Below, piece by piece: positions 1 through 8,263 of a stretch of 64,000 nucleotides of DNA (within the stretch, counting starts at the first letter, position 1; every line of letters starts with the position of its first letter). The notes under the pieces are model-generated. The model ran no database searches. It was not told the origin of the DNA and saw only the letters and a program-made list of their open reading frames with translations. The translations under genes and the position numbers were made by a program. The stretch lies in NCBI GenBank assembly GCA_014379585.1, contig JACMLN010000129.1, forward strand, positions 1 through 64,000, read 5' to 3'. The stretch comes from Gloeobacterales cyanobacterium ES-bin-313 (GTDB lineage Bacteria; Cyanobacteriota; Cyanobacteriia; Gloeobacterales; Gloeobacteraceae).

Positions 1-92
1 TGCACGAACGCAATGCGCACAATTTCCCGCTTGACCTAGCGTCTGGCGAAGTTGCACCTGTTGCCGTCACCACTGCTGACATCAACGGTTAA
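1..92 (+). CDS. psbA: Photosystem II D1 protein, C-terminal end (partial)
   Basis: The reading frame entering the window encodes the last 29 residues of D1, the photosystem II reaction-centre core protein, and stops with TAA at 90-92. The visible tail begins HERNAHNFPLDLA, the invariant D1 C-terminus. It contains the residues equivalent to His332, Glu333, His337, Asp342 and Ala344, which ligate or surround the Mn4CaO5 cluster. After the Ala344 position follows a 16-residue extension (starting SGEV), which CtpA protease removes during maturation. The rest of the gene lies upstream of the window. A strong terminator follows about 35 bp after the stop. Identification is certain despite the short length; the D1 isoform cannot be told from the tail. 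Confidence 0.96.
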   Translation, partial: HERNAHNFPLDLASGEVAPVAVTTADING

Positions 93-125
93 TCATCTGG
101 CTGACTAGAAATCTAGCAACCTGCG

Positions 126-151
126 AAGAGGCTCCAATCGGAGCCTCTTTT
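126..151 (+). terminator. Rho-independent terminator of psbA
   Basis: A perfect 10-bp stem (126-135 paired with 140-149) with a 4-base AATC loop runs straight into a T tract. It lies 34 bp after the psbA stop codon, as expected for a highly expressed monocistronic gene. Confidence 0.9.
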
Positions 152-200
152 GCTTGGAATATCGTTGCTAGGATGAAGATTGAATGTCGGAGGAATGGCC

Positions 201-551
201 ATGATCAAGTTCTTGATAAGCTGGTTGGCGTCAGCAGCTGTCCTAATTTTGGCCTCGCGGGTCATTTCTGGATTTACCATCACTGACTTTAAAGCAGCCC
301 TGATTACGGCACTTGTGATCGGGATTATTAATGGCATTGTCCTGCCAATCCTCAAGTTACTGACTTTTCCCATCAACTTCTTGACGTTAGGCTTATTCTC
401 TTTCGTAATCAGCGCAGTTGGGCTATTGATTGCTGCAGCCGTGGTACCAGGCTTTACGATCGTCGGTTTTATTCCGGCCTTACTCGCAGCGGTCATTATC
501 GCGATTGCCAACGGGATCATTGGTGTCTTCGGTATCCGCAGCTTTGCTTAA
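201..551 (+). CDS. Phage holin family 4-like small membrane protein
   Basis: A 116-residue, very hydrophobic protein with about four predicted transmembrane helices and short polar links. It resembles the widespread 'phage holin family' (PF04020, YvlD-like), whose members are ordinary chromosomal inner-membrane proteins of unknown role rather than proven holins. The internal repeat-like pattern (F-T-I-x-D/G-F followed by a helix, near residues 25 and 85) is typical of the family. GGAGGA at 189-194 sits 6 nt before the ATG at 201, so that start is preferred over the TTG at 180 or the ATG at 195. No operon partner is evident. Confidence 0.75.
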   Translation: MIKFLISWLASAAVLILASRVISGFTITDFKAALITALVIGIINGIVLPILKLLTFPINFLTLGLFSFVISAVGLLIAAAVVPGFTIVGFIPALLAAVIIAIANGIIGVFGIRSFA

Positions 552-611
552 ACAATCCGAAACAATCTTGCAGTCGTAGCACTTTTCAGAACACCTTTTG
601 CAGGAGCCAGC

Positions 612-1061
612 ATGGGCAAAAAAGTCTTAAAGTCAGAAGCTGAGTGGCGAAAGTTATTGACACCCGATCAGTTTGCAGTCACCCGCAAGGCGGCGACAGA
701 GCGCCCCTACACCGGGGAGTACGTAGACAAAAAAGAAGCAGGAATGTATCAGTGCGTCTGCTGTAACACGCCGCTCTTCAGTACAAAAACACAATTTCAC
801 TCCGGCACGGGTTGGCCAAGTTTTTGGGCACCTGTGAAGCAGGAAAATGTCGCGGCCAAGTCGGACAACAGCCTCTTTATGCGCCGAACTGAAGTGCTCT
901 GTAGCACCTGTGATGCCCATTTGGGACACGTTTTTGACGACGGCCCCCGCCCCACAGGTCTGCGCTACTGCATCAACTCGCTTGCCCTGAAATTTGTGAA
1001 GGGCAGCCCCGACCTGACCAGTTTTTTGTGGAATCGCCTCGTCAACTATTTAGAGAGCTAG
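612..1061 (+). CDS. msrB: Peptide methionine-(R)-S-oxide reductase MsrB
   Basis: A 149-residue cytosolic enzyme that reduces the R-epimer of methionine sulfoxide in proteins. Two CxxC pairs (C48/C51 and C97/C100) form the structural zinc site. The block GTGWPSFW is present and C120 in the RYCINS motif is the catalytic cysteine. Length and motif order match full-length MsrB. The next gene, 21 bp downstream on the same strand, is msrA for the S-epimer, so the two form a repair operon. MsrB has no signal peptide while MsrA does, so the pair may act in different compartments. Confidence 0.95.
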   Translation: MGKKVLKSEAEWRKLLTPDQFAVTRKAATERPYTGEYVDKKEAGMYQCVCCNTPLFSTKTQFHSGTGWPSFWAPVKQENVAAKSDNSLFMRRTEVLCSTCDAHLGHVFDDGPRPTGLRYCINSLALKFVKGSPDLTSFLWNRLVNYLES

Positions 1062-1082
1062 AGTCGCTCAAGGAATGTAAAC

Positions 1083-1724
1083 ATGCATATTCGCAACTTG
1101 AAGATCGGCATCTGCGCTTTGGCTGGATCTGTGCTCGCTATCACAATGCCAACACCTACATTTGCCGCCCCAGTTCCAGTGCAAGCGAAAACGGCCACAG
1201 CCGTTTTTGCAGGCGGATGTTTTTGGGGTATGGAAGCTGTCTTCGAACATCTCAAAGGGGTGTCGGAGGTCGTGTCTGGTTACTCAGGTGGGAATCAGGC
1301 CACAGCCCACTACGATCTCGTCGGCTCCGGCACTACGGGCCATGCCGAATCGATCAAAGTTTCCTACGATCCCTCTCAAATTTCCTACAGCCAGTTGTTG
1401 AAAGTCTACTTTCTCGTTGCCCACGACCCAACCCAACTGAACCACCAAGATCCAGACTGGGGAACCCAGTACCGTTCTGCAATTTTCTTTGTCAATCCAG
1501 AGCAGAAGCGCAATGTTGAAACGACCATTGCAGAACTGAATAAGTCCCATGCCTTTACTAAGCCAATTGTCACCCAAGTCGTCCCGTTCAAGGACTTCTA
1601 TGCGGCTGAAGGTTACCATCAGAACTTTATCGCCCGCAATCCTAACTACCCCTACGTCGTCGTGAACGACCTGCCCAAGATCGAGCACCTGCGCAAGCAG
1701 TTTCCAGTTCTTTACAAACAGTAG
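1083..1724 (+). CDS. msrA: Peptide methionine-(S)-S-oxide reductase MsrA, exported form
   Basis: Reduces S-epimer methionine sulfoxide. The GCFWG motif with catalytic Cys46 follows an N-terminal hydrophobic segment ending TFAA, which looks like a cleavable Sec signal peptide of about 29 residues, so the enzyme is probably periplasmic. The rest of the MsrA fold is complete (ending in YHQNFIARNP and the C-terminal region) at 213 residues including the signal. It follows msrB by 21 bp, with an AGGA-like ribosome site before the ATG. A long hairpin just after the stop suggests the operon ends here. Confidence 0.94.
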   Translation: MHIRNLKIGICALAGSVLAITMPTPTFAAPVPVQAKTATAVFAGGCFWGMEAVFEHLKGVSEVVSGYSGGNQATAHYDLVGSGTTGHAESIKVSYDPSQISYSQLLKVYFLVAHDPTQLNHQDPDWGTQYRSAIFFVNPEQKRNVETTIAELNKSHAFTKPIVTQVVPFKDFYAAEGYHQNFIARNPNYPYVVVNDLPKIEHLRKQFPVLYKQ

Positions 1725-1735
1725 CCAAGCCCCGA

Positions 1736-1765
1736 AAGACCGATTTCTGCATAGAAATCGGTCTT
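1736..1765 (+). terminator. Hairpin after msrA, probable terminator
   Basis: A perfect 13-bp stem (1736-1748 with 1753-1765) and a GCAT loop lie 11 bp after the msrA stop. The following T tract is weak, so termination is likely but not certain. Confidence 0.6.
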
Positions 1766-1819
1766 CACCGAGTTGCGAGATCTGTTTATCGGGACTATCA
1801 TGAACAGATGTTTACAAAG

Positions 1820-1893
1820 GGCGGATGATGGGGTTTGAACCCACGAATGGAGGATCCACAATCCTCTGCCTTAACCACTTGGCTACACCCGCC
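1820..1893 (-). tRNA. tRNA-His (GTG anticodon)
   Basis: The minus strand folds into a full cloverleaf. An 8-bp acceptor stem includes the extra G at position -1 paired to C73, the hallmark of tRNA-His. The D-loop is AGCCAAGTGGTTAAGGC-like, the anticodon loop is TTGTGGA (anticodon GTG at 1857-1859), and the T arm contains GTTCGAA. The 3' CCA is not encoded. Confidence 0.95.
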
Positions 1894-2011
1894 GTGGCAG
1901 TGCCTATCTTAACATTCCTGGCAGCTGAAATGTGTAGTAAATCTGTAAAATCAACTTCCCGCCTCACCCCAATGTTAGGATGGTGAATCACAGTATGAAA
2001 GCTACGGCATC

Positions 2012-2518
2012 TTAATCGTCCTTGATTTTCAAGAAACTTTTGAGTGCTAGGATCTCGTCGCGATGTGCGATGAGCATCAACTGTGAGCCATTGACCGTGC
2101 CAGCAATCCGGGCAGTCACCTGCTCAGAACGACCTGCACGCCGCCAATAGTAGAGTCCAGCGATTGGGCTAAACAGTGGGAAGACTAAGAAAATATTGCC
2201 AACTTTAGGCAAAAGTGTAGCGAGGACAAGGCTCAAACAGGTAAGACCAATAAATGCAAGCAAAGAGAGAAAAAAAGCTAAGAACCGACTGGGTTCCACA
2301 ACACCTTCAAAGACCAGGGCATCGCTCTCATCCACGAGCCGATAGGCGCGGTTTTCTAAGTAACCACGAAGATTGCTGCGTAGCTGCTCAGGTTGCAAAC
2401 TAAATTCTAGTTGCGCTTCCTCGGTTCGATCCTTTGCCGAGGCACGCAAAAAGAAAAAAAGGCCAACCAGCATCAAGAAGGTGAGAAACAGGATGGAGAT
2501 CGCGTTTGTTTCTTGCAT
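2012..2518 (-). CDS. Cofactor assembly of complex C subunit B (CCB)-like membrane protein
   Basis: A 168-residue protein with an N-terminal membrane helix followed by the FFFLRASAKDRTE segment, a soluble middle region, then a hairpin of two hydrophobic helices (residues about 80-125) and a soluble tail. From memory this matches the cyanobacterial family annotated 'cofactor assembly of complex C subunit B', which helps attach haem c' to cytochrome b6 of the b6f complex. The identification rests on recalled family sequence, not on a catalytic motif. The ATG at 2518 is the start. The gene is transcribed away from sigA, with a 281-bp intergenic region between them. Confidence 0.65.
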   Translation of the reverse strand: MQETNAISILFLTFLMLVGLFFFLRASAKDRTEEAQLEFSLQPEQLRSNLRGYLENRAYRLVDESDALVFEGVVEPSRFLAFFLSLLAFIGLTCLSLVLATLLPKVGNIFLVFPLFSPIAGLYYWRRAGRSEQVTARIAGTVNGSQLMLIAHRDEILALKSFLKIKDD

Positions 2519-2606
2519 AGTGACTATTATGACCCGTCTACTCAGGTAGAGAAACGAGAGAAGATAAACCCTTCTTGAGGTGTATCAAACAATATGAGTC
2601 TGGGTG

Positions 2607-2612
2607 TATAAT
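2607..2612 (+). promoter_or_regulatory. Candidate -10 element upstream of sigA
   Basis: A perfect TATAAT stands in the 281-bp gap before sigA, about 190 bp from its start. No good -35 box is seen at the usual distance, so this is only a suggestion. The rest of the gap (2519-2799) holds no convincing gene. Confidence 0.3.
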
Positions 2613-2799
2613 AAAGATGTAAACCAAATTGCTCAAGGTCAGAATAAGTTGAGAGCTTAGTTTTAGATATTCCAGTGATGCACGTACATCCAGGAACACA
2701 CGAACCCTGCAGAAGCGTCTAGACGCTAACAGGCTTGAAGAGAGCTCCTCTGCACTACGGGTTGAACAGCATTCACGTTCAAGGAAGGTCAGGCATACC

Positions 2800-3864
2800 A
2801 TGCACATACTCGACATCGATACCATTCCTGCTCCAGACGATCTAGATCCTGTGTCTCTCGACCCTCAGGTACTAGAGTCCTTCGTGCAGGTGGAATATAC
2901 CGACGAGCGTCCGGCCCGGCCAGGGAGTTCAACAGACCTCGTTCGGGTTTACCTCCAAGAAATTGGTCGCGTGCCTCTGTTAGGTCGCGATGAGGAAGTT
3001 GAGCTTGCCCGCCAAGTGCAAAAGCTCATGAAGCTCGTGGCACTCAAAGAAGAAAAGGGTGCCACGGACGACGAAGCTTGGGCTGAAGCTGCCGAGTTGA
3101 GCTTGGTAGAGCTTAAGCGCCTGCAACTCAGTGGTAGTCGGGCCAAGAAGAAAATGATCGAAGCGAACCTGCGTTTGGTCGTTTCGGTGGCTAAGAAGTA
3201 CCAAAACCGTGGTCTTGAGCTTCTGGATTTGGTTCAAGAAGGCACTCTTGGCCTAGAGCGTGCTGTCGAGAAGTTTGACCCCACGAAGGGTTATCGTTTC
3301 TCTACTTACGCCTACTGGTGGATTCGGCAAGGGATCACGCGCGCGATCGCCACACAGTCGCGCACCATCCGCCTACCTGTCCACATCACCGAGAAGCTCA
3401 ACCGGATCAAAAAAACGCAGCGCAAGCTCTCTCAGAACCTTGGCCGGACTCCGACCATTGCTGAGATCGCCGAAGAGTTGGAAATGGAACCAGCCCACGT
3501 TCGCGAGTTGATGAGCCGTGTTCCTCGCTCGGTTTCTTTGGAAACACGGGTTGGTAAGGACAAAGACACTGAACTTGGTGAATTGCTTGAAGCGGAAGAA
3601 ACATCCCCTGAGGACAGTGCCGTTCAAGAGTCGCTCCGCCGCGATGTCCAAGAACTGCTTGGCGATCTCACTCTCCGCGAGCGAGATGTGATCACGATGC
3701 GCTACGGACTGCTCGATGGTCGGGTGTACTCCCTTTCAGAAATTGGTCGTGCCCTGAATCTCTCGCGAGAACGGGTTCGCCAAATCGAATCGAAGGCACT
3801 CCAAAAGCTGCGCCAACCGCGCCGTCGGGCTAAAGTCCGCGACTATCTAGAACTGATGGAATAG
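2800..3864 (+). CDS. sigA: RNA polymerase principal sigma factor SigA (RpoD)
   Basis: A group 1 sigma-70 factor of 354 residues that directs RNA polymerase to housekeeping promoters. It has region 1.2 (DLVRVYLQEIGRVPLL), region 2 (ANLRLVVSVAKKYQNRGL, LDLVQEGTLGLERAVEKFDP, and YRFSTYAYWWIRQ that melts and reads the -10), region 3 (IRLPVHITEKLN) and region 4 (LRERDVITMRYGL and the helix-turn-helix SLSEIGRALNLSRERVRQIE that reads the -35). The N-terminal region 1.1 is short, as is usual in cyanobacteria. A terminator follows immediately. Confidence 0.93.
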   Translation: MHILDIDTIPAPDDLDPVSLDPQVLESFVQVEYTDERPARPGSSTDLVRVYLQEIGRVPLLGRDEEVELARQVQKLMKLVALKEEKGATDDEAWAEAAELSLVELKRLQLSGSRAKKKMIEANLRLVVSVAKKYQNRGLELLDLVQEGTLGLERAVEKFDPTKGYRFSTYAYWWIRQGITRAIATQSRTIRLPVHITEKLNRIKKTQRKLSQNLGRTPTIAEIAEELEMEPAHVRELMSRVPRSVSLETRVGKDKDTELGELLEAEETSPEDSAVQESLRRDVQELLGDLTLRERDVITMRYGLLDGRVYSLSEIGRALNLSRERVRQIESKALQKLRQPRRRAKVRDYLELME

Positions 3865-3877
3865 GTTCTTACTTTTT

Positions 3878-3907
3878 CAGGGTGCACTTGCTGCACCCTG
3901 TTTTTTT
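3878..3907 (+). terminator. Rho-independent terminator of sigA
   Basis: A perfect 9-bp stem (3878-3886 with 3892-3900) and a 5-base loop are followed by seven T residues. It overlaps the stop codon of the convergent queA gene. Confidence 0.93.
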
Positions 3908-4946
3908 AGGGCAGAATCAACATCCCATCCCCAAAAGAATAGAATCGATAGCCCTCAGCAATGGCTTCCTTGTAGAGCGCTAAAAGACGTTGGCGACCAA
4001 TCAGACTACTGACAAGCATCAGCAAACTCGAACAAGGCAGATGGAAGTTCGTGATCAAGCCTTGGGCGATCTGCCAATGATAGCCAGGATAAATGAATAA
4101 ATCGGAGCGGCGCGCTCCAGCAACCAACTCCCCAGTTGCACCAGCGCTTTCGAGGCTACGGGCAGAAGTCGTTCCCACAGCAAAAATGCGTCCCCCTCGT
4201 TCCCGTGTTCGGTTCACAGCCTCAACAACCTCTGCTGAAACTTCCAGCCATTCTTGATGCATGTGGTGCTCTAAAATATTATCTGCCTGCACAGGGCGGA
4301 AAGTGCCTAATCCGACGTGGAGGGTGATCGCTGCACGTTCAATCCCCCGCAATGCCAAGCGCTGCAACAGTTCGGGTGTGAAATGCAAACCCGCTGTCGG
4401 TGCAGCAACAGCGCCAAGCTTCGATGCCCAAATGGTTTGATACTGTTCTGGTGTGGCTGTGCTGTGCTCCAAGTAGGGTGGCAGTGGCATCTTTCCTAAT
4501 TTGATTAACAAGCGTTCAAAGTTTTCGGGATCCGTTTCAAACTGGATCCATCGTCCGCCCGTTTCTGGATCGATGCCAGTAATCACCCCTTCCAAAAGTC
4601 CCTCGCCAAACAACAGGCGTTGCCCAAGACCAAGGCGGCGACCCGGTTTGACCAGGCAGAGCCATTCGGTTGCGGACTTCGCCTCTAACAATAAAACTTC
4701 GACCTTGCCCCCTGTCGGTTTTTCGGCAAACAATCGCGCCGGAAGCACCCGTGTATCGTTCAGTACCAAAAGATCTCCAGGCTCTAAAAGTTCGGGTAGA
4801 TCGTAAAAGTGGCAGTGGCGATGGCTCTGGGGGGTAACCACGAGAAGACGTGAATGATCCCTTGGCACTACCGGATTTTGGGCAATACAGTGCTCAGGTA
4901 GCACAAAGTTGTAACTTGCGGTGAGGAGGTCGGCAGGATCTTGCAT
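3906..4946 (-). CDS. queA: S-adenosylmethionine:tRNA ribosyltransferase-isomerase
   Basis: A 346-residue enzyme of queuosine synthesis. It transfers and isomerises the ribosyl part of SAM onto 7-aminomethyl-7-deazaguanine in tRNA, giving epoxyqueuosine. Full-length family features are visible: the N-terminal NFVLPEHCIAQ, LLVLNDTRVLPARL, the VEVLLLE strand, KLGAVAAPTAGLHFTPELL, and GLITNFHLPCSSLLMLVSS near the C-terminus. The ATG at 4946 gives the normal length. The gene converges on sigA, and its stop lies inside the T run of the sigA terminator. Confidence 0.95.
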   Translation of the reverse strand: MQDPADLLTASYNFVLPEHCIAQNPVVPRDHSRLLVVTPQSHRHCHFYDLPELLEPGDLLVLNDTRVLPARLFAEKPTGGKVEVLLLEAKSATEWLCLVKPGRRLGLGQRLLFGEGLLEGVITGIDPETGGRWIQFETDPENFERLLIKLGKMPLPPYLEHSTATPEQYQTIWASKLGAVAAPTAGLHFTPELLQRLALRGIERAAITLHVGLGTFRPVQADNILEHHMHQEWLEVSAEVVEAVNRTRERGGRIFAVGTTSARSLESAGATGELVAGARRSDLFIYPGYHWQIAQGLITNFHLPCSSLLMLVSSLIGRQRLLALYKEAIAEGYRFYSFGDGMLILP

Positions 4947-5058
4947 GATTGAATTTGTCTCTGCTATTCATTTTGCTGAGTACGAACCTTCCAGCCTCGA
5001 TCCTTCCTGGCGCTTCTAGCCATAAGCGATCTTTGCGATGAGATTCAGGCAATCAACA

Positions 5059-5556
5059 TTATCTACGTCCACCAGGCGAATAAAAAGTAATCCGCCCGTA
5101 ACTTAAAAACTGTGGATGAACCGTTTCCCCTGCGGGCAAAGCCGTCACTTCAAACAAAAAGGTTCCACCGGTACGCGGATTGCGCATGGGGTAAAACTCG
5201 ATATTGACTTGCCCACCAGGCGCAATCGCCTCAGCAAAGCCAAGACGAACTGCTCCACTCGTCACTTGGATCGTCTTGAGTGCTACAGGTTTGCCATCGC
5301 CACTCACAGCCTGAATATAGTCTGGGCTGGGCAAGCGAATCCCAAACGGAATCCCGATCACCAGCCCACCGAGGCTTGCGCCGCTCTCGACAGGCACAGT
5401 CACTTCGAAGGTGTAACGTGCGTAGTTGTAGGCCGAACTAAAGTTGTCTGTGGCCGAACGCTTCAGTTCGGGAACTTTGCTGAAAAATATTTCTGTGGCT
5501 TCAGCGCTTTGCACAGAAGCAATGAAAAAAAGGCTGGCAAGCCAAAAATGCTTCAT
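5059..5556 (-). CDS. Secreted DUF2808-type protein
   Basis: A 165-residue protein with a clear Sec signal peptide (cleavage expected after about residue 20, ...SAEA). The mature part is beta-rich, with a YARYTFEVTVPVESGASLGGL segment and a GTFLFEVTALPAG segment, as in cyanobacterial DUF2808 proteins whose function is unknown. It is the last gene of a tight minus-strand run: the upstream Rieske gene ends 15 bp before its start. This suggests a periplasmic role connected with that operon, but no biochemical role can be assigned. Confidence 0.7.
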   Translation of the reverse strand: MKHFWLASLFFIASVQSAEATEIFFSKVPELKRSATDNFSSAYNYARYTFEVTVPVESGASLGGLVIGIPFGIRLPSPDYIQAVSGDGKPVALKTIQVTSGAVRLGFAEAIAPGGQVNIEFYPMRNPRTGGTFLFEVTALPAGETVHPQFLSYGRITFYSPGGRR

Positions 5557-5571
5557 CGATTTTCTCCGAGG

Positions 5572-5916
5572 CTACCCAATCTGTTCTTGCGGGAAAGCAG
5601 AAGACACTTCCAAGTAGAGGTCTCCCTCCCTACACAGTACATTGTAGGCTTGAGTATCAAATCCTGGACGGTCGCATCCACCTGTTTGGGGATCAAAAAG
5701 AAATCGATGCCACGGGCAGTAGACCCAAAGACGGCCTTCTGACTCCACAATTCCTCCTTCTGCAAGGGGTGCTTCTTTGTGGGGACAGTTATTATCGAGG
5801 GCGCAATAGTGATCACCTAGTCGAAAAAGGGCAATTTCTCGGTCGGCAAACGCCACAACAATGCCCCGCTCCAGCGGAACATCAGCAGCTCTGGCAACGC
5901 GGATCCACTGCTTCAC
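5572..5916 (-). CDS. Rieske [2Fe-2S] ferredoxin-like protein
   Basis: A 114-residue single-domain Rieske protein. The cluster ligands are visible as C44-x-H46 (NCPHKEAPL) and C67-x2-H70 (YCPWHRF), with the classic tryptophan and no membrane anchor. This matches the NirD/biphenyl-dioxygenase-ferredoxin type of soluble electron carrier rather than the b6f Rieske subunit. It starts with GTG only 3 bp after the cysA stop, without a strong ribosome site of its own, so it is probably translated by coupling. The partner oxidoreductase is not in the window. Confidence 0.85.
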   Translation of the reverse strand: MKQWIRVARAADVPLERGIVVAFADREIALFRLGDHYCALDNNCPHKEAPLAEGGIVESEGRLWVYCPWHRFLFDPQTGGCDRPGFDTQAYNVLCREGDLYLEVSSAFPQEQIG

Positions 5917-5919
5917 AAA

Positions 5920-6948
5920 TCAGATAACGTAGTCAGCAAAGGTATGCACAGCACGCGGACAGATATAGACAGACTGGCCAACTCTGAGACTTACTTGACG
6001 CTCTAGACTCTGGAATTCTTCACGGGTCAGGCGCACGGCAAGGGTGTGATCCCCTTCCATGGTCAGATCAACTTGAATATCCCAACCCATATTGATAATG
6101 CGATCGATCACGGCTGGTACCGTGCCTTCCCCAGCTTGCGGAACAATCAGCACATCGTGAGGCCGAATAAATACGGCTCCTGTTTCTTCATTGCGCACCT
6201 GAGCGCTGTTTGCTAAGGGATTACCAGCCCTGAGGACATTAACAGGGCCAACAAAACTCATCACAAAGGGTGTCGCAGGTCGATTGTAAATTTCTTCAGC
6301 GGTACCGACTTGCTCAATACGTCCCTTGTTGACAACAACGATCTGATCGGCGACAGCCATTGCTTCTTCTTGATCGTGGGTAACAAACAAAGAGGTGAGG
6401 TGGACTTTGTCGTGAAGACGGCGCAGCCAATCCCGCAGTTCTTTGCGAACTTTCGCATCGAGGGCACCAAACGGCTCATCCAAGAGCAAGACACGGGGTT
6501 CAGCAGCGAGGGCACGGGCGAGGGCAACGCGCTGGCGTTGTCCACCAGACAGTTGGGAAGGATAGCGATTGGCTAACCCCTGCAACTGAATGAGATCTAA
6601 AAGTTCACTGGCCCGTTCCGCAATTTCTGCCTTGTCACGTTTACGGACGGTCAGACCAAAACCAATATTCTCCCGCACTGTCATGTGCTTAAACAGGGCG
6701 TAGTGCTGAAAAACAAAGCCAACATTGCGCTGACGGATGGGAACATGGGTTGTCTGCTCACCATCAAAAAAAACTTCCCCAGTGTCGGGTTCTTCGAGTC
6801 CAGCGATCACTCGCAACAGCGTGGTCTTGCCCGAACCAGAAGGGCCAAGCAAAGCGACAAGAGCCCCTGGCTCCACCTCTAGCGAAACATTGTCGAGGGC
6901 GGTGAACGAACCAAATCGCTTAGTAACGTTGCGAACGCTAATTCCCAT
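5920..6948 (-). CDS. cysA: Sulfate/thiosulfate ABC transporter ATP-binding protein CysA
   Basis: A 342-residue ATPase subunit that would power sulfate/thiosulfate import. It has Walker [11 protein letters not shown]-loop FVFQHYALF, signature [15 protein letters not shown], Walker [15 protein letters not shown], the switch histidine in VTHDQEEA and a TOBE-like C-terminal domain (IRPHDVLI). An AGGAG site lies 5 nt before the ATG at 6948, which excludes the upstream extension to 7038. No permease (cysT/cysW) or binding-protein gene is adjacent. Instead the operon continues into a Rieske protein and a DUF2808 protein. Substrate is assigned by similarity only. Confidence 0.85.
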   Translation of the reverse strand: MGISVRNVTKRFGSFTALDNVSLEVEPGALVALLGPSGSGKTTLLRVIAGLEEPDTGEVFFDGEQTTHVPIRQRNVGFVFQHYALFKHMTVRENIGFGLTVRKRDKAEIAERASELLDLIQLQGLANRYPSQLSGGQRQRVALARALAAEPRVLLLDEPFGALDAKVRKELRDWLRRLHDKVHLTSLFVTHDQEEAMAVADQIVVVNKGRIEQVGTAEEIYNRPATPFVMSFVGPVNVLRAGNPLANSAQVRNEETGAVFIRPHDVLIVPQAGEGTVPAVIDRIINMGWDIQVDLTMEGDHTLAVRLTREEFQSLERQVSLRVGQSVYICPRAVHTFADYVI

Positions 6949-7234
6949 AATTTCTCCTGTCAGCAGCGGTAGAAGCTTATTACTACCCTGCAGTAGATGG
7001 TGGACACCAAGGCTACATACTTCGATCCATCCCGGCAATTATACGGCAAGATTATGTACTTACCGACCATTCTTTATGATTTCATCTAACACTGCCAGAG
7101 TAATCTGCCAAGAATTCTGGGAGTGCATCGAAAACTACCATCCATTTCTCAGAAAGCTGGAAAAAACTTTACAATCCACCTTGGCACCCCGTGCAATGGC
7201 TCAAAATAGAACAACCCAAACTTGAGAGGCAAAC

Positions 7235-8263
7235 GTGCGAGCAGCAGTACTTTACGGGCAAGAAGATGTGCGCATTGAAGAGATTCCAGAGCCGATCCTC
7301 AGGGCTGGTGAAGTGCTTGTACGCGTTGCGGTCGCTCCAACTTGTGGAACAGATCTCAAAGTCTGGTTGCGGGGTGGCCATGCCCGGATGCTCAAACCAC
7401 CTACTCTTTTTGGCCATGAATTTGCCGGTGTGATCGCAGCCGTTGCCGACGATATCAGCCTTTGGCAGGTAGGAGATCGCGTTGTTGCCAACAACTCAGC
7501 ACCTTGCTTCAACTGTTTTTACTGTCGCAAGCAGCGCTTCAGCCTGTGTGAGGGACTTATTTTTAATAACGGCACCTTTGCTGAATCGATCCGCCTGCCT
7601 GCTCAGATCGTCAAACACAACTTGCTGAAAGTGCCCTCAGAACTGCCCTTGACCTTAGCCGCCCTCACCGAACCCCTGGCGTGCTGTTTGCATGGTGTCG
7701 CCGCTAGCGACGTCGGTCGCGGCGACACAGTCCTAGTGATTGGGGATGGCGCGATTGGACTGATGCTCGTCGCTGCCTGCGCTGATCGGGGTGCTCAGGT
7801 GTTTCTATGTGGTGGTCAAGAAAGTCGGCTCGCCCTCGGTACACGTCTTGGAGCCATGGCGACCGTGAACTATCACCGCACCCCAGAACTGGTTCAAACT
7901 CTACGCAAGCATGGTAGCGATGGGCGCGGACTCGATATCGTCATTGAAGCGACTGGGCAACCAAGTGTCTGGGAAACAGCGATTGCCTGTGCCCGCCCTG
8001 GTGCGACTGTGACTCTTTTCGGTGGCTGTCCACGGGGAACCCAGGTCGCTGTAGATACAGAAAATCTCCACTACAACGAACTCACCCTCAAAGGCGTTTT
8101 TCACAATACCCCGCAGCACGTCCGAGAGGCGCTCGCACTCCTGGCTTCTCGTCGTTTTCCCTTCGAGGTTTTGCTTACCGAAGCACTTCCCCTCGACAAA
8201 CTCCCTGATGCCCTCGCCCAGATGCGGGATCGCCAGGCAGTCAAAGTCGCTATTCGCCCTTAG
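7235..8263 (+). CDS. Zinc-dependent medium-chain alcohol/polyol dehydrogenase
   Basis: A 342-residue MDR-superfamily oxidoreductase. The catalytic zinc ligand region (TCGTDLKVW, then GHEFAGV) and the structural zinc lobe (four cysteines in PCFNCFYCRKQRFSLC) are present, followed by a Rossmann dinucleotide fold (VLVIGDGAIGLM). The overall pattern resembles sorbitol or threonine dehydrogenase-like proteins; the substrate cannot be inferred. The start is GTG at 7235, with GAGAGG about 6 nt upstream. It is transcribed divergently from cysA across a 286-bp spacer and converges on the M23 peptidase gene, whose stop directly abuts its own. Confidence 0.82.
   Translation: MRAAVLYGQEDVRIEEIPEPILRAGEVLVRVAVAPTCGTDLKVWLRGGHARMLKPPTLFGHEFAGVIAAVADDISLWQVGDRVVANNSAPCFNCFYCRKQRFSLCEGLIFNNGTFAESIRLPAQIVKHNLLKVPSELPLTLAALTEPLACCLHGVAASDVGRGDTVLVIGDGAIGLMLVAACADRGAQVFLCGGQESRLALGTRLGAMATVNYHRTPELVQTLRKHGSDGRGLDIVIEATGQPSVWETAIACARPGATVTLFGGCPRGTQVAVDTENLHYNELTLKGVFHNTPQHVREALALLASRRFPFEVLLTEALPLDKLPDALAQMRDRQAVKVAIRP

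Noticed and set aside
201-551. Prophage origin for the holin-like gene
   Set aside because: No other phage gene is nearby and the family is mainly chromosomal; the name is historical.
2538-2825. Minus-strand 95-codon frame upstream of and into sigA
   Set aside because: It runs antisense through the sigA leader and start codon, has low-complexity Ser/Arg composition, and no ribosome site.
6949-7038. 30-residue N-terminal extension of CysA
   Set aside because: The ATG at 6948 has AGGAG at the right distance and begins at the conserved ATPase start.
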